From Micromonospora cathayae (GTDB lineage: Bacteria > Actinomycetota > Actinomycetes > Mycobacteriales > Micromonosporaceae), in the NCBI RefSeq assembly GCF_028993575.1, contig NZ_CP118615.1, positions 1,426,001-1,490,000 on the forward strand: a DNA stretch of 64,000 bases, in the 5' to 3' direction. This document shows, piece after piece, positions 51,427-61,644 of this stretch (within the stretch, counting starts at the first letter, position 1; every line of letters starts with the position of its first letter). The position numbers and the translations under genes are program-made. The notes under the pieces are model-generated. The model did no database searches and had not been told where the DNA came from. It saw nothing but the letters and a program-made list of their open reading frames with translations.

Positions 51427-51864
51427 TCAACCGATGCGGCGGTTCTCGCGGACCAGGCCGCCCTCGCACCAGTCGTGGTAGTCGAAGAGGTCCGGCCGTT
51501 CCAGCAGTACCCGGGTGTTGTACGCCCAGGTGCGGACCAGGTGGTCACCGGTGAGTTCGGCGTGCTCGACCAGCTTCCGCAGCCGACGTTTCGGGTGCGC
51601 CCGGAAGCCGGTCCGGATGCCGTCGGCGGCGTAGATGTAGAGGCAGTGCAGGGCGAACCGGCGGGCCGGGCAGGCCGTGTCCATGGCCAGCTCGAAGAGG
51701 GTGGTCACCAGGTGGTCGCCGGAGACGAGCAGGTCCCAGTCCTGCGGCATCGACGTCAGGGGCACCGAGTCCGGGTGGTACGCCCACGCCCGCAGCTCCG
51801 CCGGCGACGGATCCACCGGGTTGGCGAAGCCGCGGAACGTCGAATCGGGCACGTGCACCGGCAC
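51427..51864 (-). CDS. conserved hypothetical protein
   Basis: A 145-residue cytoplasmic protein: 'VHVPDSTFRGFANPVDPSPA', 'PLTSMPQDWDLLVSGDHLVT', 'ALHCLYIYAADGIRTGFRAH', 'VEHAELTGDHLVRTWAYNTR' and 'FDYHDWCEGGLVRENRRIG' at the C-terminus. No known motif. GTG at 51864; a second GTG at 51858 is possible. Upstream, 51865-52089, no gene is visible. The function is unknown. Confidence 0.72.
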   Translation of the reverse strand: MPVHVPDSTFRGFANPVDPSPAELRAWAYHPDSVPLTSMPQDWDLLVSGDHLVTTLFELAMDTACPARRFALHCLYIYAADGIRTGFRAHPKRRLRKLVEHAELTGDHLVRTWAYNTRVLLERPDLFDYHDWCEGGLVRENRRIG

Positions 51865-52089
51865 CTTCCGCTCGCGCCCGTGGGGCGTACCGGGCAGCCA
51901 CTGGACCTGGCCTGCTGGGGCGACACGGTAGCGCGGTCGCGCAAAGCGGGGAAGCCCTGGCCGGAAGTCTTGCCCGGCCGCCCGCCGGGCCGGTCCACCC
52001 GTACCGGCGGGTCCGGTCCCGGCCGACGCGGACGCCGACCGGGACCGTGGCCTTCCTGGTGAACCTGGCCCGGCGCTGCACCGGTGGGC

Positions 52090-53298
52090 TCAGTCCGGGG
52101 TCGGTAGCGGTTCCATCCGTCGGGCCGCGGCGGCCCGACGGCGCAGCCACTGCTTGAACCAGCCGAAGTCGGGCAGTCGGGCCAGCATCGGCCCGGTCAC
52201 CACGGTGATCAGCACGTACGCGGCGGCCAGCGCGGCCAGCGCCGGTTCGACCCGGCCGCTCGACACCGCGAGCCCGGCGATGACGATGGAGAACTCGCCC
52301 CGGGGCACCAGCGCCAGCCCGGCCCGCCACCGGCCCGGCTCGGCGATGCCGGCCCGGCGGGCGGCGAGGTACCCGGTGAGCACCTTGGTGCCCATGGTGA
52401 CCACGGCCAGGGCGAGCGCCGGCAGCAGCACCGGGGGGATGTCCCGGGGGTCGGTGACCAGCCCGAAGAAGACGAAGAAGACCGCCGCGAAGAGGTCCCG
52501 CAGCGGGGTGAGCAGCTCGGTGGCGTGGTGTGCCACCGGCCCGGAGAGGGCGATGCCGACCAGGAACGCGCCGACCGCCGCCGACACCTGGAGCTTCGAG
52601 GCGACCCCGGCGACCAGCAGGGTCATCCCGAGGACGCCGAGCAGCAGCGCCTCCGGGTCCTTCGCGGACATCGCGGTGGAGATCAGGTGGCCGTACCGGA
52701 TCGCTACAACCAGCACCAGCAGCACCGTACCGACCGCGATGACCAGCGCCTTCAGCCCGCCGAACAGCCCGACCCCGGCCAGCAGGGCGGTCACCAGCGG
52801 CAGGTAGAGCGCCATGGCCAGGTCTTCGATCACCAGCACCGAGAGGATCACCGGCGTCTCCCGGTTACCGACCCGGCCCAGGTCGCCGAGGACCTTGGCG
52901 ATCACGCCGGACGAGGAGACCCAGGTGATGCCGGCGAGCACCACGGCGGCCGTCCAGTCCCAACCGAGGAGCAGCGCGAACGCCGCGCCGGGCAGGGCGT
53001 TCAGCACGCCGTCGATCAGCCCGGCCGGGGCTGCCGCGCGGAGGTTGCCGACCAGCTCGTTGGCCGAGTACTCCAGGCCGAGCATGACCAGCAGGAGGAT
53101 GACGCCGATCTCCGCGCCGACGGCGAAGAACTCCTCGCTGGCGTGCATCTCCAGCAGCCCACCGTGTCCGACGGCGAGTCCGGCGAGCAGGTAGAGCGGG
53201 ATCGGGGAGAGGCCGACCCGGCGGCTGAGCCGGCCGAGCAGGCCGAGCAGGAACAGCAGCGCGCCGACCTCGATGAGCAGCGTGTAGGACTCGTGCAT
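52090..53298 (-). CDS. cation:proton antiporter, KhtU/KefB-like (CPA2)
   Basis: A 402-residue membrane protein with about 12-13 helices. Typical CPA2 sequences: 'IPLYLLAGLAVGHGGLLEMH', 'VGAEIGVILLLVMLGLEYSA', 'TWVSSSGVIAKVLGDLGRVG', 'ETPVILSVLVIEDLAMALYL', 'AAVFFVFFGLVTDPRDIPP' and 'FSIVIAGLAVSSGRVEP'. No RCK domain is fused; the partner regulatory subunit is the gene 7 nt upstream. This split arrangement is that of Bacillus KhtTU, a K+/H+ antiporter. Its ion specificity here is inferred. Confidence 0.9.
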   Translation of the reverse strand: MHESYTLLIEVGALLFLLGLLGRLSRRVGLSPIPLYLLAGLAVGHGGLLEMHASEEFFAVGAEIGVILLLVMLGLEYSANELVGNLRAAAPAGLIDGVLNALPGAAFALLLGWDWTAAVVLAGITWVSSSGVIAKVLGDLGRVGNRETPVILSVLVIEDLAMALYLPLVTALLAGVGLFGGLKALVIAVGTVLLVLVVAIRYGHLISTAMSAKDPEALLLGVLGMTLLVAGVASKLQVSAAVGAFLVGIALSGPVAHHATELLTPLRDLFAAVFFVFFGLVTDPRDIPPVLLPALALAVVTMGTKVLTGYLAARRAGIAEPGRWRAGLALVPRGEFSIVIAGLAVSSGRVEPALAALAAAYVLITVVTGPMLARLPDFGWFKQWLRRRAAAARRMEPLPTPD

Positions 53299-53305
53299 CC
53301 GCGCC

Positions 53306-53806
53306 TCAGCCGTCCGGGTCGCTGTCGGCGAGGATGGCGGTCACGCCGTCGAGACCCGCCCGGGTCCCGACGACGACCACCACGTCACCGGCCGCGAAGC
53401 GGAAGGTGGGGTCTGGTGAGGCGATCACCTCGCCGTGTCGCAGCACCGCCACGATGGAGGCGCTGGTACGGGTACGCGCCTTGGTGTCCCCGAGCCGACG
53501 GCCCACGTACTTCGACCCGGCCGGGATGGCGATCTGCTCGGTGAGCAGGCCGGCGGCCTGGTCCCGCAGCCCGGAGAGCTGACCGAGCATCAGCGACGCG
53601 CCGAGGATGTCGGCCAGGGCCTCCGCCTCGTCGTCTGTCAGCGGTATGTCGTGCTGGCAGGAGTCGGGATCGTCCGGGTCGTACAGGACGAGGTCACGTC
53701 GGCCGTTTCGGTGGGAGACCACACCGAGCCGGCGTCCGGATTCCGTCAGCAGATCGTGACGAACGCCGATTCCCGGCAGGGCAGTCTGTTCAACACGTAC
53801 TCGCAC
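53306..53806 (-). CDS. KhtT-like antiporter regulatory subunit with RCK_C domain
   Basis: A 166-residue protein of the same size as Bacillus KhtT. The N-terminal part, 'VEQTALPGIGVRHDLLTESG' and 'VVSHRNGRRDLVLYDPDD', matches the KhtT pattern. The C-terminal RCK_C domain contains 'EQIAIPAGSKYVGRRLGDTK', 'ARTRTSASIVAVLRHGEVIA' and 'FRFAAGDVVVVVGTRAGL'. KhtT binds c-di-AMP in Bacillus to activate KhtU; whether this protein does is untested. GTG at 53806, with a TACCGT box ending 6 nt before it (leaderless). It precedes the antiporter gene by 7 nt and is divergent from the lipoprotein gene. Confidence 0.87.
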   Translation of the reverse strand: MRVRVEQTALPGIGVRHDLLTESGRRLGVVSHRNGRRDLVLYDPDDPDSCQHDIPLTDDEAEALADILGASLMLGQLSGLRDQAAGLLTEQIAIPAGSKYVGRRLGDTKARTRTSASIVAVLRHGEVIASPDPTFRFAAGDVVVVVGTRAGLDGVTAILADSDPDG

Positions 53807-53841
53807 GCGGTCACGGTACGGTACCGGCGCGAAGGAGGGCC

Positions 53842-54942
53842 ATGGCTGCACGGTTATCCCGGTGGACGGTCACACTGCTGGTCGTACCGGCGCTGGTGGG
53901 GTGCTCGATCGGGGACGTGCGCCGGCCCCCGCCACCGGTCGCGACCACCCCGCCGGTCGGGGTGGTGACGCCCGTGCCGGGCCCGTCGCCGATTCCGTTC
54001 GCCGAGGTACGCCGCACACAGGTCGCGGTGCCCGAGCGGTACGACCGGCCGTACGTCGAGTTCGTCGACGGGCAGCGCGGGTACGCCCTCTTCGCCGCCT
54101 GCGACGGGAAGCTTGCCGGCTCCGACTGCCCGGCACTGCTCTGGGCCACCGTCGACGGCGGCCGGTCCTGGCGGAAGCTACGGCACCCCCGCCCGGTCGC
54201 CGAGAACCAGCAGCTCTACGCGGCCCCCGGGTTGCTGCTGCTGTTCAGCGAACCGCACGGCTACCACCTGTCCACCGACGGCGGCGCGACGTTCACGTCC
54301 AGCGGCACCAGCCCACCGCCGCAGTGGCGGGCGGCCCAGGGCCGCTTCCAGTACGCCGAGGAGACCGGGCAGGTCGCCGAGTGGGACGGCCGACGGCTCC
54401 GCCCGCTGGCCGTCCAGCCGGAGGTGCCCGGCCTGAACTCGGTGGCCTCGCACCGGGACCTGGTGGTGGCGGCCGGGCTACGGGACGGCAGACCGTACGC
54501 GGCGATCTCGTCCGACGGGGGGCGGAACTGGCGGCGGCAGGCGATGTCCGTGCCCGACGGCGAGGTGGGTGTGCTGCGCGCGGTGGTGGACTCGTCCGAC
54601 ACGGCGTGGCTGATCGGTGAGCGCCCGGACCGGACGACGTTCCCGGCGCTCTGGCGGTCGCCCGGCCTGGACTGGGAACCGGTCCGTGCCGACGGGCACC
54701 CGGAGCGGGTCGGCTCGGTGGCCGCGATCGGCCTGAACATGCTCGCGGTGAACGGGCCGGACGGCGTCGGGGTGGTGACCGGGAACCGGTACCACCGGAT
54801 GGGCTGGCCGGTCACCCCGGAGCACCACCTCACCGTGCTCGCCGACGGCACGCTCTGTGCCCGGGGCCCGGCCGGGGTGGTGCTCGCCGCCGCACTGCCG
54901 AGCGAACGGCGCTGGGTCAACGTGGTCCTGGAACGACGCTGA
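53842..54942 (+). CDS. secreted lipoprotein with BNR/propeller-like repeats
   Basis: A 366-residue protein with a lipobox ('LLVVPALVGCSIGD'), a Pro-rich linker (about residues 28-52), then a beta-propeller-like domain with BNR-type Asp-box repeats ('ATVDGGRSWRKL', 'LSTDGGATFTSSG', 'ISSDGGRNWRRQ'). Such Ycf48/sialidase-type folds bind sugars or proteins; no catalytic sialidase motif is obvious. ATG with AAGGAGGG upstream. Its start is 35 bp from the divergent KhtT-like gene, so both promoters share this short region. Confidence 0.8.
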   Translation: MAARLSRWTVTLLVVPALVGCSIGDVRRPPPPVATTPPVGVVTPVPGPSPIPFAEVRRTQVAVPERYDRPYVEFVDGQRGYALFAACDGKLAGSDCPALLWATVDGGRSWRKLRHPRPVAENQQLYAAPGLLLLFSEPHGYHLSTDGGATFTSSGTSPPPQWRAAQGRFQYAEETGQVAEWDGRRLRPLAVQPEVPGLNSVASHRDLVVAAGLRDGRPYAAISSDGGRNWRRQAMSVPDGEVGVLRAVVDSSDTAWLIGERPDRTTFPALWRSPGLDWEPVRADGHPERVGSVAAIGLNMLAVNGPDGVGVVTGNRYHRMGWPVTPEHHLTVLADGTLCARGPAGVVLAAALPSERRWVNVVLERR

Positions 54943-54963
54943 AACGGGCCGCCAGCTCGGGTG

Positions 54964-54993
54964 GCCCACCCCGGGACCGGCCCCGGGGTGGGC
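54964..54993. terminator. bidirectional terminator
   Basis: Arms gcccaccccggg / ccccggggtgggc between the convergent lipoprotein and small secreted protein genes. Confidence 0.8.
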
Positions 54994-55002
54994 GCGCCGG
55001 GG

Positions 55003-55257
55003 TCAGTCGGCCGGGCAGGTGACGGTGTCGATCTCGTAGTAGGCGGTCTTGGTGCCCCAGAAGAAGTCCTCCAGGCAGTTGCCGTAGATCCAGGTGCCGA
55101 CCTGGACGGTCCGGCTGGCGTCGGAGTAGTAGGTGTAGACGACGCTCTGGTTGTCCTTCGGGTAGGGGATGGCCTGGGCGGGGCTGGCGGTGGCCAGCGT
55201 GCCGCCGGCCATGGCGAGGGCGGCGGCGACGGCGGCGTTGCGGAGCATCCTGCGCAT
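55003..55257 (-). CDS. small secreted protein, DUF6289-like
   Basis: An 84-residue precursor. The signal peptide is 'MLRNAAVAAALAMAGGTLAT' with AQA cleavage; the mature part of about 55 residues contains 'VVYTYYSDASRTVQVGTWIY' and 'GNCLEDFFWGTKTAYYEIDT' with two Cys likely to be paired. ATG at 55257, GGAAAGGTG upstream. The DUF6289 label is from memory of the pattern. A longer in-frame extension is an artefact. Its promoter probably lies within 55258-55340, opposite the clpB control region. Confidence 0.82.
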   Translation of the reverse strand: MRRMLRNAAVAAALAMAGGTLATASPAQAIPYPKDNQSVVYTYYSDASRTVQVGTWIYGNCLEDFFWGTKTAYYEIDTVTCPAD

Positions 55258-55346
55258 CGGTACACCTTTCCGGTGGCTCGTCGGGGTGCCCTCACGGTAA
55301 CAACTCATTGATCTTCGCTTATAAGTGACTCGGCTCACACTGTAGA

Positions 55347-55369
55347 AGTTGAGTGGAATAGGCTCAACT
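55347..55369. promoter_or_regulatory. HAIR-type HspR operator of clpB
   Basis: AGTTGAGT-N7-GCTCAACT; the core TTGAGT (55349-55354)-GGAATAG-GCTCAA (55362-55367) fits the HspR-associated inverted repeat with one changed base. It lies 46 nt upstream of the clpB ATG. An A/T-rich promoter stretch precedes it. Confidence 0.82.
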
Positions 55370-55414
55370 CTGGTTGTGTCTGTCCTAGTGGACACGCCGA
55401 TTCCGGGGGAGCCC

Positions 55415-58006
<2,592 letters not shown>

Positions 58007-58023
58007 CCCGCCATCCCAGGGCC

Positions 58024-58057
58024 GATCAAGAGGTTCGCGCACGCGAACCTCTTGATC
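58024..58057. repeat. 34-bp perfect palindrome
   Basis: Arms gatcaagaggttcgcg / cgcgaacctcttgatc around 2 bp, 17 nt downstream of clpB. Likely a terminator, but its GATCA ends and AT-rich sequence resemble the palindrome at 23383-23443. Confidence 0.88.
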
Positions 58058-58096
58058 ATCGGGTCGGAACGGGCAGGTACGGGGAAAGGAGACGGC

Positions 58097-58468
58097 ATGT
58101 GGGGACGGAAGAGGTCACAGATCGCGGTGGACGCCGCGGAGCTGGGCCGGACGGACACGGTGGCGTTCGACGGGGTCGGCTTCGCGGCGCGGATCCTGCC
58201 GGAGACCGAGGCGTACCGACGGCTGGAGGCGGCGCTGCCGGACCGGGCCGACCAGGTCCGCGCGGAAGTCGACCGGCTGCTCGAACAGGGCAGCCCGGCC
58301 GGCCGGGTGTACGCGGCGACCCTGCTGGACCGGATCGACCCGGTGGCGGCCCGGACCGCCTGGGGTCGGCTCGCCGACACCGACGGCGAGTTCACCACCT
58401 TCGCCGGCTGCATCATGGGCCGCCGGACGGTACGCGAGTACGCGGCCGAGCAGCTCGCCCAGAAATGA
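58097..58468 (+). CDS. hypothetical protein
   Basis: A 123-residue soluble protein: 'MWGRKRSQIAVDAAELGRTD' basic start, then helical ('AAGRVYAATLLDRIDPVAAR'-like with 'VYAATLLDRID' and 'TAWGRLADTDGEFTTFAGC'). HEAT-like helix pairs are possible. ATG at 58097 with GAAAGGAG 6 nt upstream, so it is well supported. The family is unknown; it may follow clpB but is separated by the palindrome. Confidence 0.7.
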   Translation: MWGRKRSQIAVDAAELGRTDTVAFDGVGFAARILPETEAYRRLEAALPDRADQVRAEVDRLLEQGSPAGRVYAATLLDRIDPVAARTAWGRLADTDGEFTTFAGCIMGRRTVREYAAEQLAQK

Positions 58469-58537
58469 TCACCGGTCCCGTCGGGGCCGACTGAACGGGT
58501 CTGCGCCCGTCCGCCGGTCGCCCGTACCCTCCCGATC

Positions 58538-59467
58538 ATGACCACCACCGCCGCCGAGCCGGCCGGACCCGCCACCGCCACCGAGCCGGTACGTCCGGAC
58601 CGGCCCACCATCGTGTCCGTCGCCTTCTGGTTGCAGCTCGGCCTGGCCGGCGTACTGCTCGCCGTGGCCGGGCTGGCGATCGCGGCGGCGGTGCAGTTCG
58701 ACGGCCAGATCACCCGGGCGGCGGAGATCGTGTCGGGTGCCGACCCGGACGAGGTGTCCGGCGAACGGGTCGGCAACGTGCTGACGGCGGTGCTGCTCGC
58801 CGTGCCGGCGCTGTTCCTGGCGGTCTGGTTCGCGGCCACCGCCCGGCCGCTCCGCCGGGGCGGCAACACCGCCCGGACCCTGGTCTACGTCGGTGCCGGC
58901 CTGCAACTGCTGCTGCTCTGCGGCCAGGGCTGCCTGGGCCTGTTCCTCCTCCCGTTCAGCGGCGGCGGCGACTGGACCGAGGCCGAGGACGGCGAGCTGG
59001 TCTGGGAGGAGTCGGAGTTCAGCGAGACCCTGTACGGCGACGTCGACCTGGGCACCGAGCTGCTCGGCGTCGGATCGTTCGGCGGTCTGCTCCTCGTCTT
59101 CGCGCTCAGCCTGGCGGTGGTGCTGCTGGTGAGCGTGCCGCCGGCCAACCGGTACTTCGTGCCACGGACCGAGCAGCCGGCCGTCCCGCCGCCGGTGGCC
59201 TGGTCCTACCTGGCCGCCCCACCGCCTGCGTACGCCACGCCCTCCGGCTACCCCGTCCCGCCCGGATACCCGACCCTGCCGTCCGGCTATCCCGCCGTCC
59301 CGCCGACGGGATACCCCGTCCCGCCCGGCTACCCCGTCGTGCCGCCCGGGTACCTGATCTGCCCCGACCCGGCCCGGCACCTGCCGCCGTCCGAATCCGC
59401 CCAGGCGGAGCGGCCGGACCCGGACCCGGCGGACCGCCCCACCCCGCCGACCACCCCGGGTAGCTGA
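58538..59467 (+). CDS. four-helix membrane protein with Pro/Gly/Tyr-rich tail
   Basis: A 309-residue protein. Four membrane helices ('FWLQLGLAGVLLAVAGLAIA', 'VLTAVLLAVPALFLAVWFAA', 'LVYVGAGLQLLLLCGQGCLG', 'GGLLLVFALSLAVVLLVSV'), an acidic loop ('WTEAEDGELVWEESEFSE') and a C-terminal cytoplasmic tail of PGYP-type repeats (about residues 230-275). No known family. A TACCCT box ends 7 nt before the ATG at 58538, so the mRNA is probably leaderless. The function is unknown. Confidence 0.72.
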   Translation: MTTTAAEPAGPATATEPVRPDRPTIVSVAFWLQLGLAGVLLAVAGLAIAAAVQFDGQITRAAEIVSGADPDEVSGERVGNVLTAVLLAVPALFLAVWFAATARPLRRGGNTARTLVYVGAGLQLLLLCGQGCLGLFLLPFSGGGDWTEAEDGELVWEESEFSETLYGDVDLGTELLGVGSFGGLLLVFALSLAVVLLVSVPPANRYFVPRTEQPAVPPPVAWSYLAAPPPAYATPSGYPVPPGYPTLPSGYPAVPPTGYPVPPGYPVVPPGYLICPDPARHLPPSESAQAERPDPDPADRPTPPTTPGS

Positions 59468-59564
59468 CCCGTCACTCAGCAAAGCTGCTGTTCAGGCGGG
59501 TGCGGACGGTTGTTACCGTCGTGCGCCGACACGGTGTTGACCGGCACAGGGGGAGGCGGGAGCG

Positions 59565-60200
59565 GTGAGCGAGACGCTGGTGTACGTCCTGGCGGTAGCG
59601 GGATGCCTGGTCGCGGTGGGCGGCCTGGTCGTCGCCCTGGTCGCCCTGCGTCGGACGCGCCGCCAGACCCGCCCGGCCGCCCCCACCGGCGTCGACCCGC
59701 TGCGGGACCACGACGCCGACGCGCTGCGCGGCGACCCGCGCAAGCTGCGCCCCGGCGACCTCGTCGAGATCCGCCAGGTGTCCTACGCGGTACGCGGCTC
59801 GCTGTTCCTCACCGAGGGCGAGTGGAGCTGGCGGGAGCACCTGCTGGAGGACACCGAGGGCGCCCGGCGCTGGCTCTCCGTGGAGGAGGACCCGGAGCTG
59901 GAACTGGTGCTCTGGACGGCCGAGCCGGGCGCGACGGTCACCCCGGGACCACCCACCGTGGACTTCGACGGCCGGCGCTACCACAGCGACGAGTCGGGCC
60001 GGGCCCGCTGGACCGGCACCGGCACCACCGGACTGAACCCCACCGGCGGCCTCCGCTACCACGACTACCGGACCTCGGGCGGGGCGCTGCTCTCCTTCGA
60101 GCGGTACGGCGACGCGGACTGGGAGGTGGCCCGGGGCGAGCGTCTACACCGGGCCGAGGTGATGATCTACCCGCAGGCCGGCCCGGAGCAGGTGAACTGA
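59565..60200 (+). CDS. DUF4178 domain protein with N-terminal membrane anchor
   Basis: A 211-residue protein. One N-terminal membrane helix ('VLAVAGCLVAVGGLVVALVA'), then the DUF4178 domain: 'LRPGDLVEIRQVSYAVRGSL', 'EWSWREHLLEDTEGARRWLS', 'ELELVLWTAEPGA' and 'RARWTGTGTTGLNPTGGLRY' to 'LSFERYGDADWEVARGE'. The domain occurs in operons with PspA/spermidine-synthase-like genes; its function is unknown. GTG with GGGAGGCGGGAG upstream. It is first in a tightly packed operon of six genes that runs to the window end. Confidence 0.88.
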   Translation: MSETLVYVLAVAGCLVAVGGLVVALVALRRTRRQTRPAAPTGVDPLRDHDADALRGDPRKLRPGDLVEIRQVSYAVRGSLFLTEGEWSWREHLLEDTEGARRWLSVEEDPELELVLWTAEPGATVTPGPPTVDFDGRRYHSDESGRARWTGTGTTGLNPTGGLRYHDYRTSGGALLSFERYGDADWEVARGERLHRAEVMIYPQAGPEQVN

Positions 60201-60202
60201 GC

Positions 60203-60766
60203 GTGCTCGTCAGCCTGGCCGCCCCGTACGTCGACACCAGCGCCGGTGACCTCAGCCTGGCGCTGGGTGGCCCCGAACTGCCCGCCCTGCACGTGCTCGA
60301 CCTCGATCTGCCCGGTGGGGCCCGCCTGCGGCTGCGGCTGCTCGGCGCCTCCCACCAGGTACTGCTGACCGACCCGGCTCGTCCCGTCGCCGCCCCGGCC
60401 CATTCCGGCAGCGTCCCGGCTCGTCCCGGTGCCGGCCCGGTGCCGTTCACCGAGACGGTGGCCTGCCTGCCCGGCCGACGACCCGACCTGCCGGCCACCG
60501 TGCACGAGCCGGCCAGCGGCTACACCTTCACCGCCACGGTGCTCCGCCCCGAACCGGGCGGCCTGAGCAGCCGGGTCGCCCGGCTCCGGGCCGACCTGGC
60601 CGACGACCCGTACGCGCTGGTGGGGGTCTTCCCCGGCGACCCGGACGCGGTGACCGCGCTGGCGGTCGCCCCCGACCCGACGGCCGGTGCGGTGCGGTGG
60701 CGCACCTGGCACGCGTACCCGCAGACCAATGAGCTGGTCCTGACCGAGACGGTGGTGACACGGTGA
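60203..60766 (+). CDS. DUF2617 family protein
   Basis: A 187-residue soluble protein: 'VLVSLAAPYVDTSAGDLSLA', 'HVLDLDLPGGARLRLRLLGA', 'FTETVACLPGRRPDLPATVH', 'YTFTATVLRPEPGGLSSRVA' and 'VRWRTWHAYPQTNELVLTET'. This pattern fits DUF2617, a family of unknown function. GTG at 60203, two nt after the DUF4178 stop; its own stop overlaps the next start (GTGA). The C-terminal 'HAYPQTNELV' is characteristic of the family. Confidence 0.85.
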   Translation: MLVSLAAPYVDTSAGDLSLALGGPELPALHVLDLDLPGGARLRLRLLGASHQVLLTDPARPVAAPAHSGSVPARPGAGPVPFTETVACLPGRRPDLPATVHEPASGYTFTATVLRPEPGGLSSRVARLRADLADDPYALVGVFPGDPDAVTALAVAPDPTAGAVRWRTWHAYPQTNELVLTETVVTR

Positions 60767-61188
60767 CGTACCGCAGGTGGTTCGTGGTGGGCGCGGCGTT
60801 CGCCGTGATCGGCGCGCTGGTCGCCGCATTCGCGGTCTTCTACGGCAACTTCTCCCCGCGCGGCTACGTCGAGGACCGGTACACCCGGGCCGCCGCGCAG
60901 GACATCGGCCGGGACGCCGTCGCCTACACCTCGTCGAAGTCGCCCAGCCAGGTGGCCGACGAGGTGACCGACACCTGGACGCCGGCCGACGAGTACGTCG
61001 ACGGCAGCGGGGTCTACCTGCGCTACGACGACGACTCGGTGGTCATCCTGCCGGTGGCGGCCGGGTCGCTGATCCTGCTGGAGCGCCTCTCCACCGCGTA
61101 CCCGCGCTACCACTCCACGGTGGGCAACCACTGGGGCTGGGGACGGGGCAGCACCGTCCGCGGCGGTGGCCCCGGCAGCGGCAAGTAA
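60763..61188 (+). CDS. DUF4247 domain-containing protein
   Basis: A 141-residue protein with one N-terminal membrane helix ('WFVVGAAFAVIGALVAAFAV'), then a small outside domain: 'FSPRGYVEDRYTRAAAQDIG', 'AYTSSKSPSQVADEVTDTW', 'VYLRYDDDSVVILPVAAGSL' and a Gly-rich tail. It fits DUF4247, of unknown function. The GTG at 60763 overlaps the preceding stop. It probably acts at the membrane with the DUF4178 protein. Confidence 0.85.
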   Translation: MTYRRWFVVGAAFAVIGALVAAFAVFYGNFSPRGYVEDRYTRAAAQDIGRDAVAYTSSKSPSQVADEVTDTWTPADEYVDGSGVYLRYDDDSVVILPVAAGSLILLERLSTAYPRYHSTVGNHWGWGRGSTVRGGGPGSGK

Positions 61189-61221
61189 TCGACGAATCCC
61201 CTCATCCTCCGGAGTCCCACC

Positions 61222-61644
61222 GTGCAGACCCTCGTCACCGACCTGCTGGTCACCCTCGCCTACGGGGTGGTCGGCGTCCTGCTGATGGCCATCGGCTACG
61301 TCCTGGTCGACGTGGCCACGCCGGGCCGGCTCAACGAACTGATCTGGACCCAGCGCAACCGCAACGCGGCGCTGCTGCTCGCCTCCAACCTGGCCGGCGT
61401 GGGCATCATCGTGGTCGCCGCGATCGTCGCCAGCGACGACAACTTCCGGCTCGGCATCACCGGTGCCGCCGCGTACGGCATCCTCGGTCTGGTCATCATG
61501 GCGGCGGCGTTCGTGGTGCTGGACGTGGCGACCCCCGGCAGGCTCGGTGAGATCCTGGTCGACCCGGAGCCGCACCCGGCCGTGTGGGTGTCCGCCGTCA
61601 TCCACCTCGCCACCGGCGCGATCATCGCCGCCGCGATCAGCTGA
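61222..61644 (+). CDS. DUF350 membrane protein
   Basis: A 140-residue protein of two tandem DUF350 repeats and four membrane helices ('LVTLAYGVVGVLLMAIGYVL', 'NAALLLASNLAGVGIIVVAA', 'AAYGILGLVIMAAAFVVLDV', 'VWVSAVIHLATGAIIAAAIS'). The doubled sequence 'VDVATPGRLNELI' and 'LDVATPGRLGEIL' shows the internal repeat. DUF350 (YjfL-type) occurs with spermidine-synthase-like and amidoligase genes; its function is unknown. GTG at 61222; the stop overlaps the next start (TGATG). Confidence 0.92.
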   Translation: MQTLVTDLLVTLAYGVVGVLLMAIGYVLVDVATPGRLNELIWTQRNRNAALLLASNLAGVGIIVVAAIVASDDNFRLGITGAAAYGILGLVIMAAAFVVLDVATPGRLGEILVDPEPHPAVWVSAVIHLATGAIIAAAIS

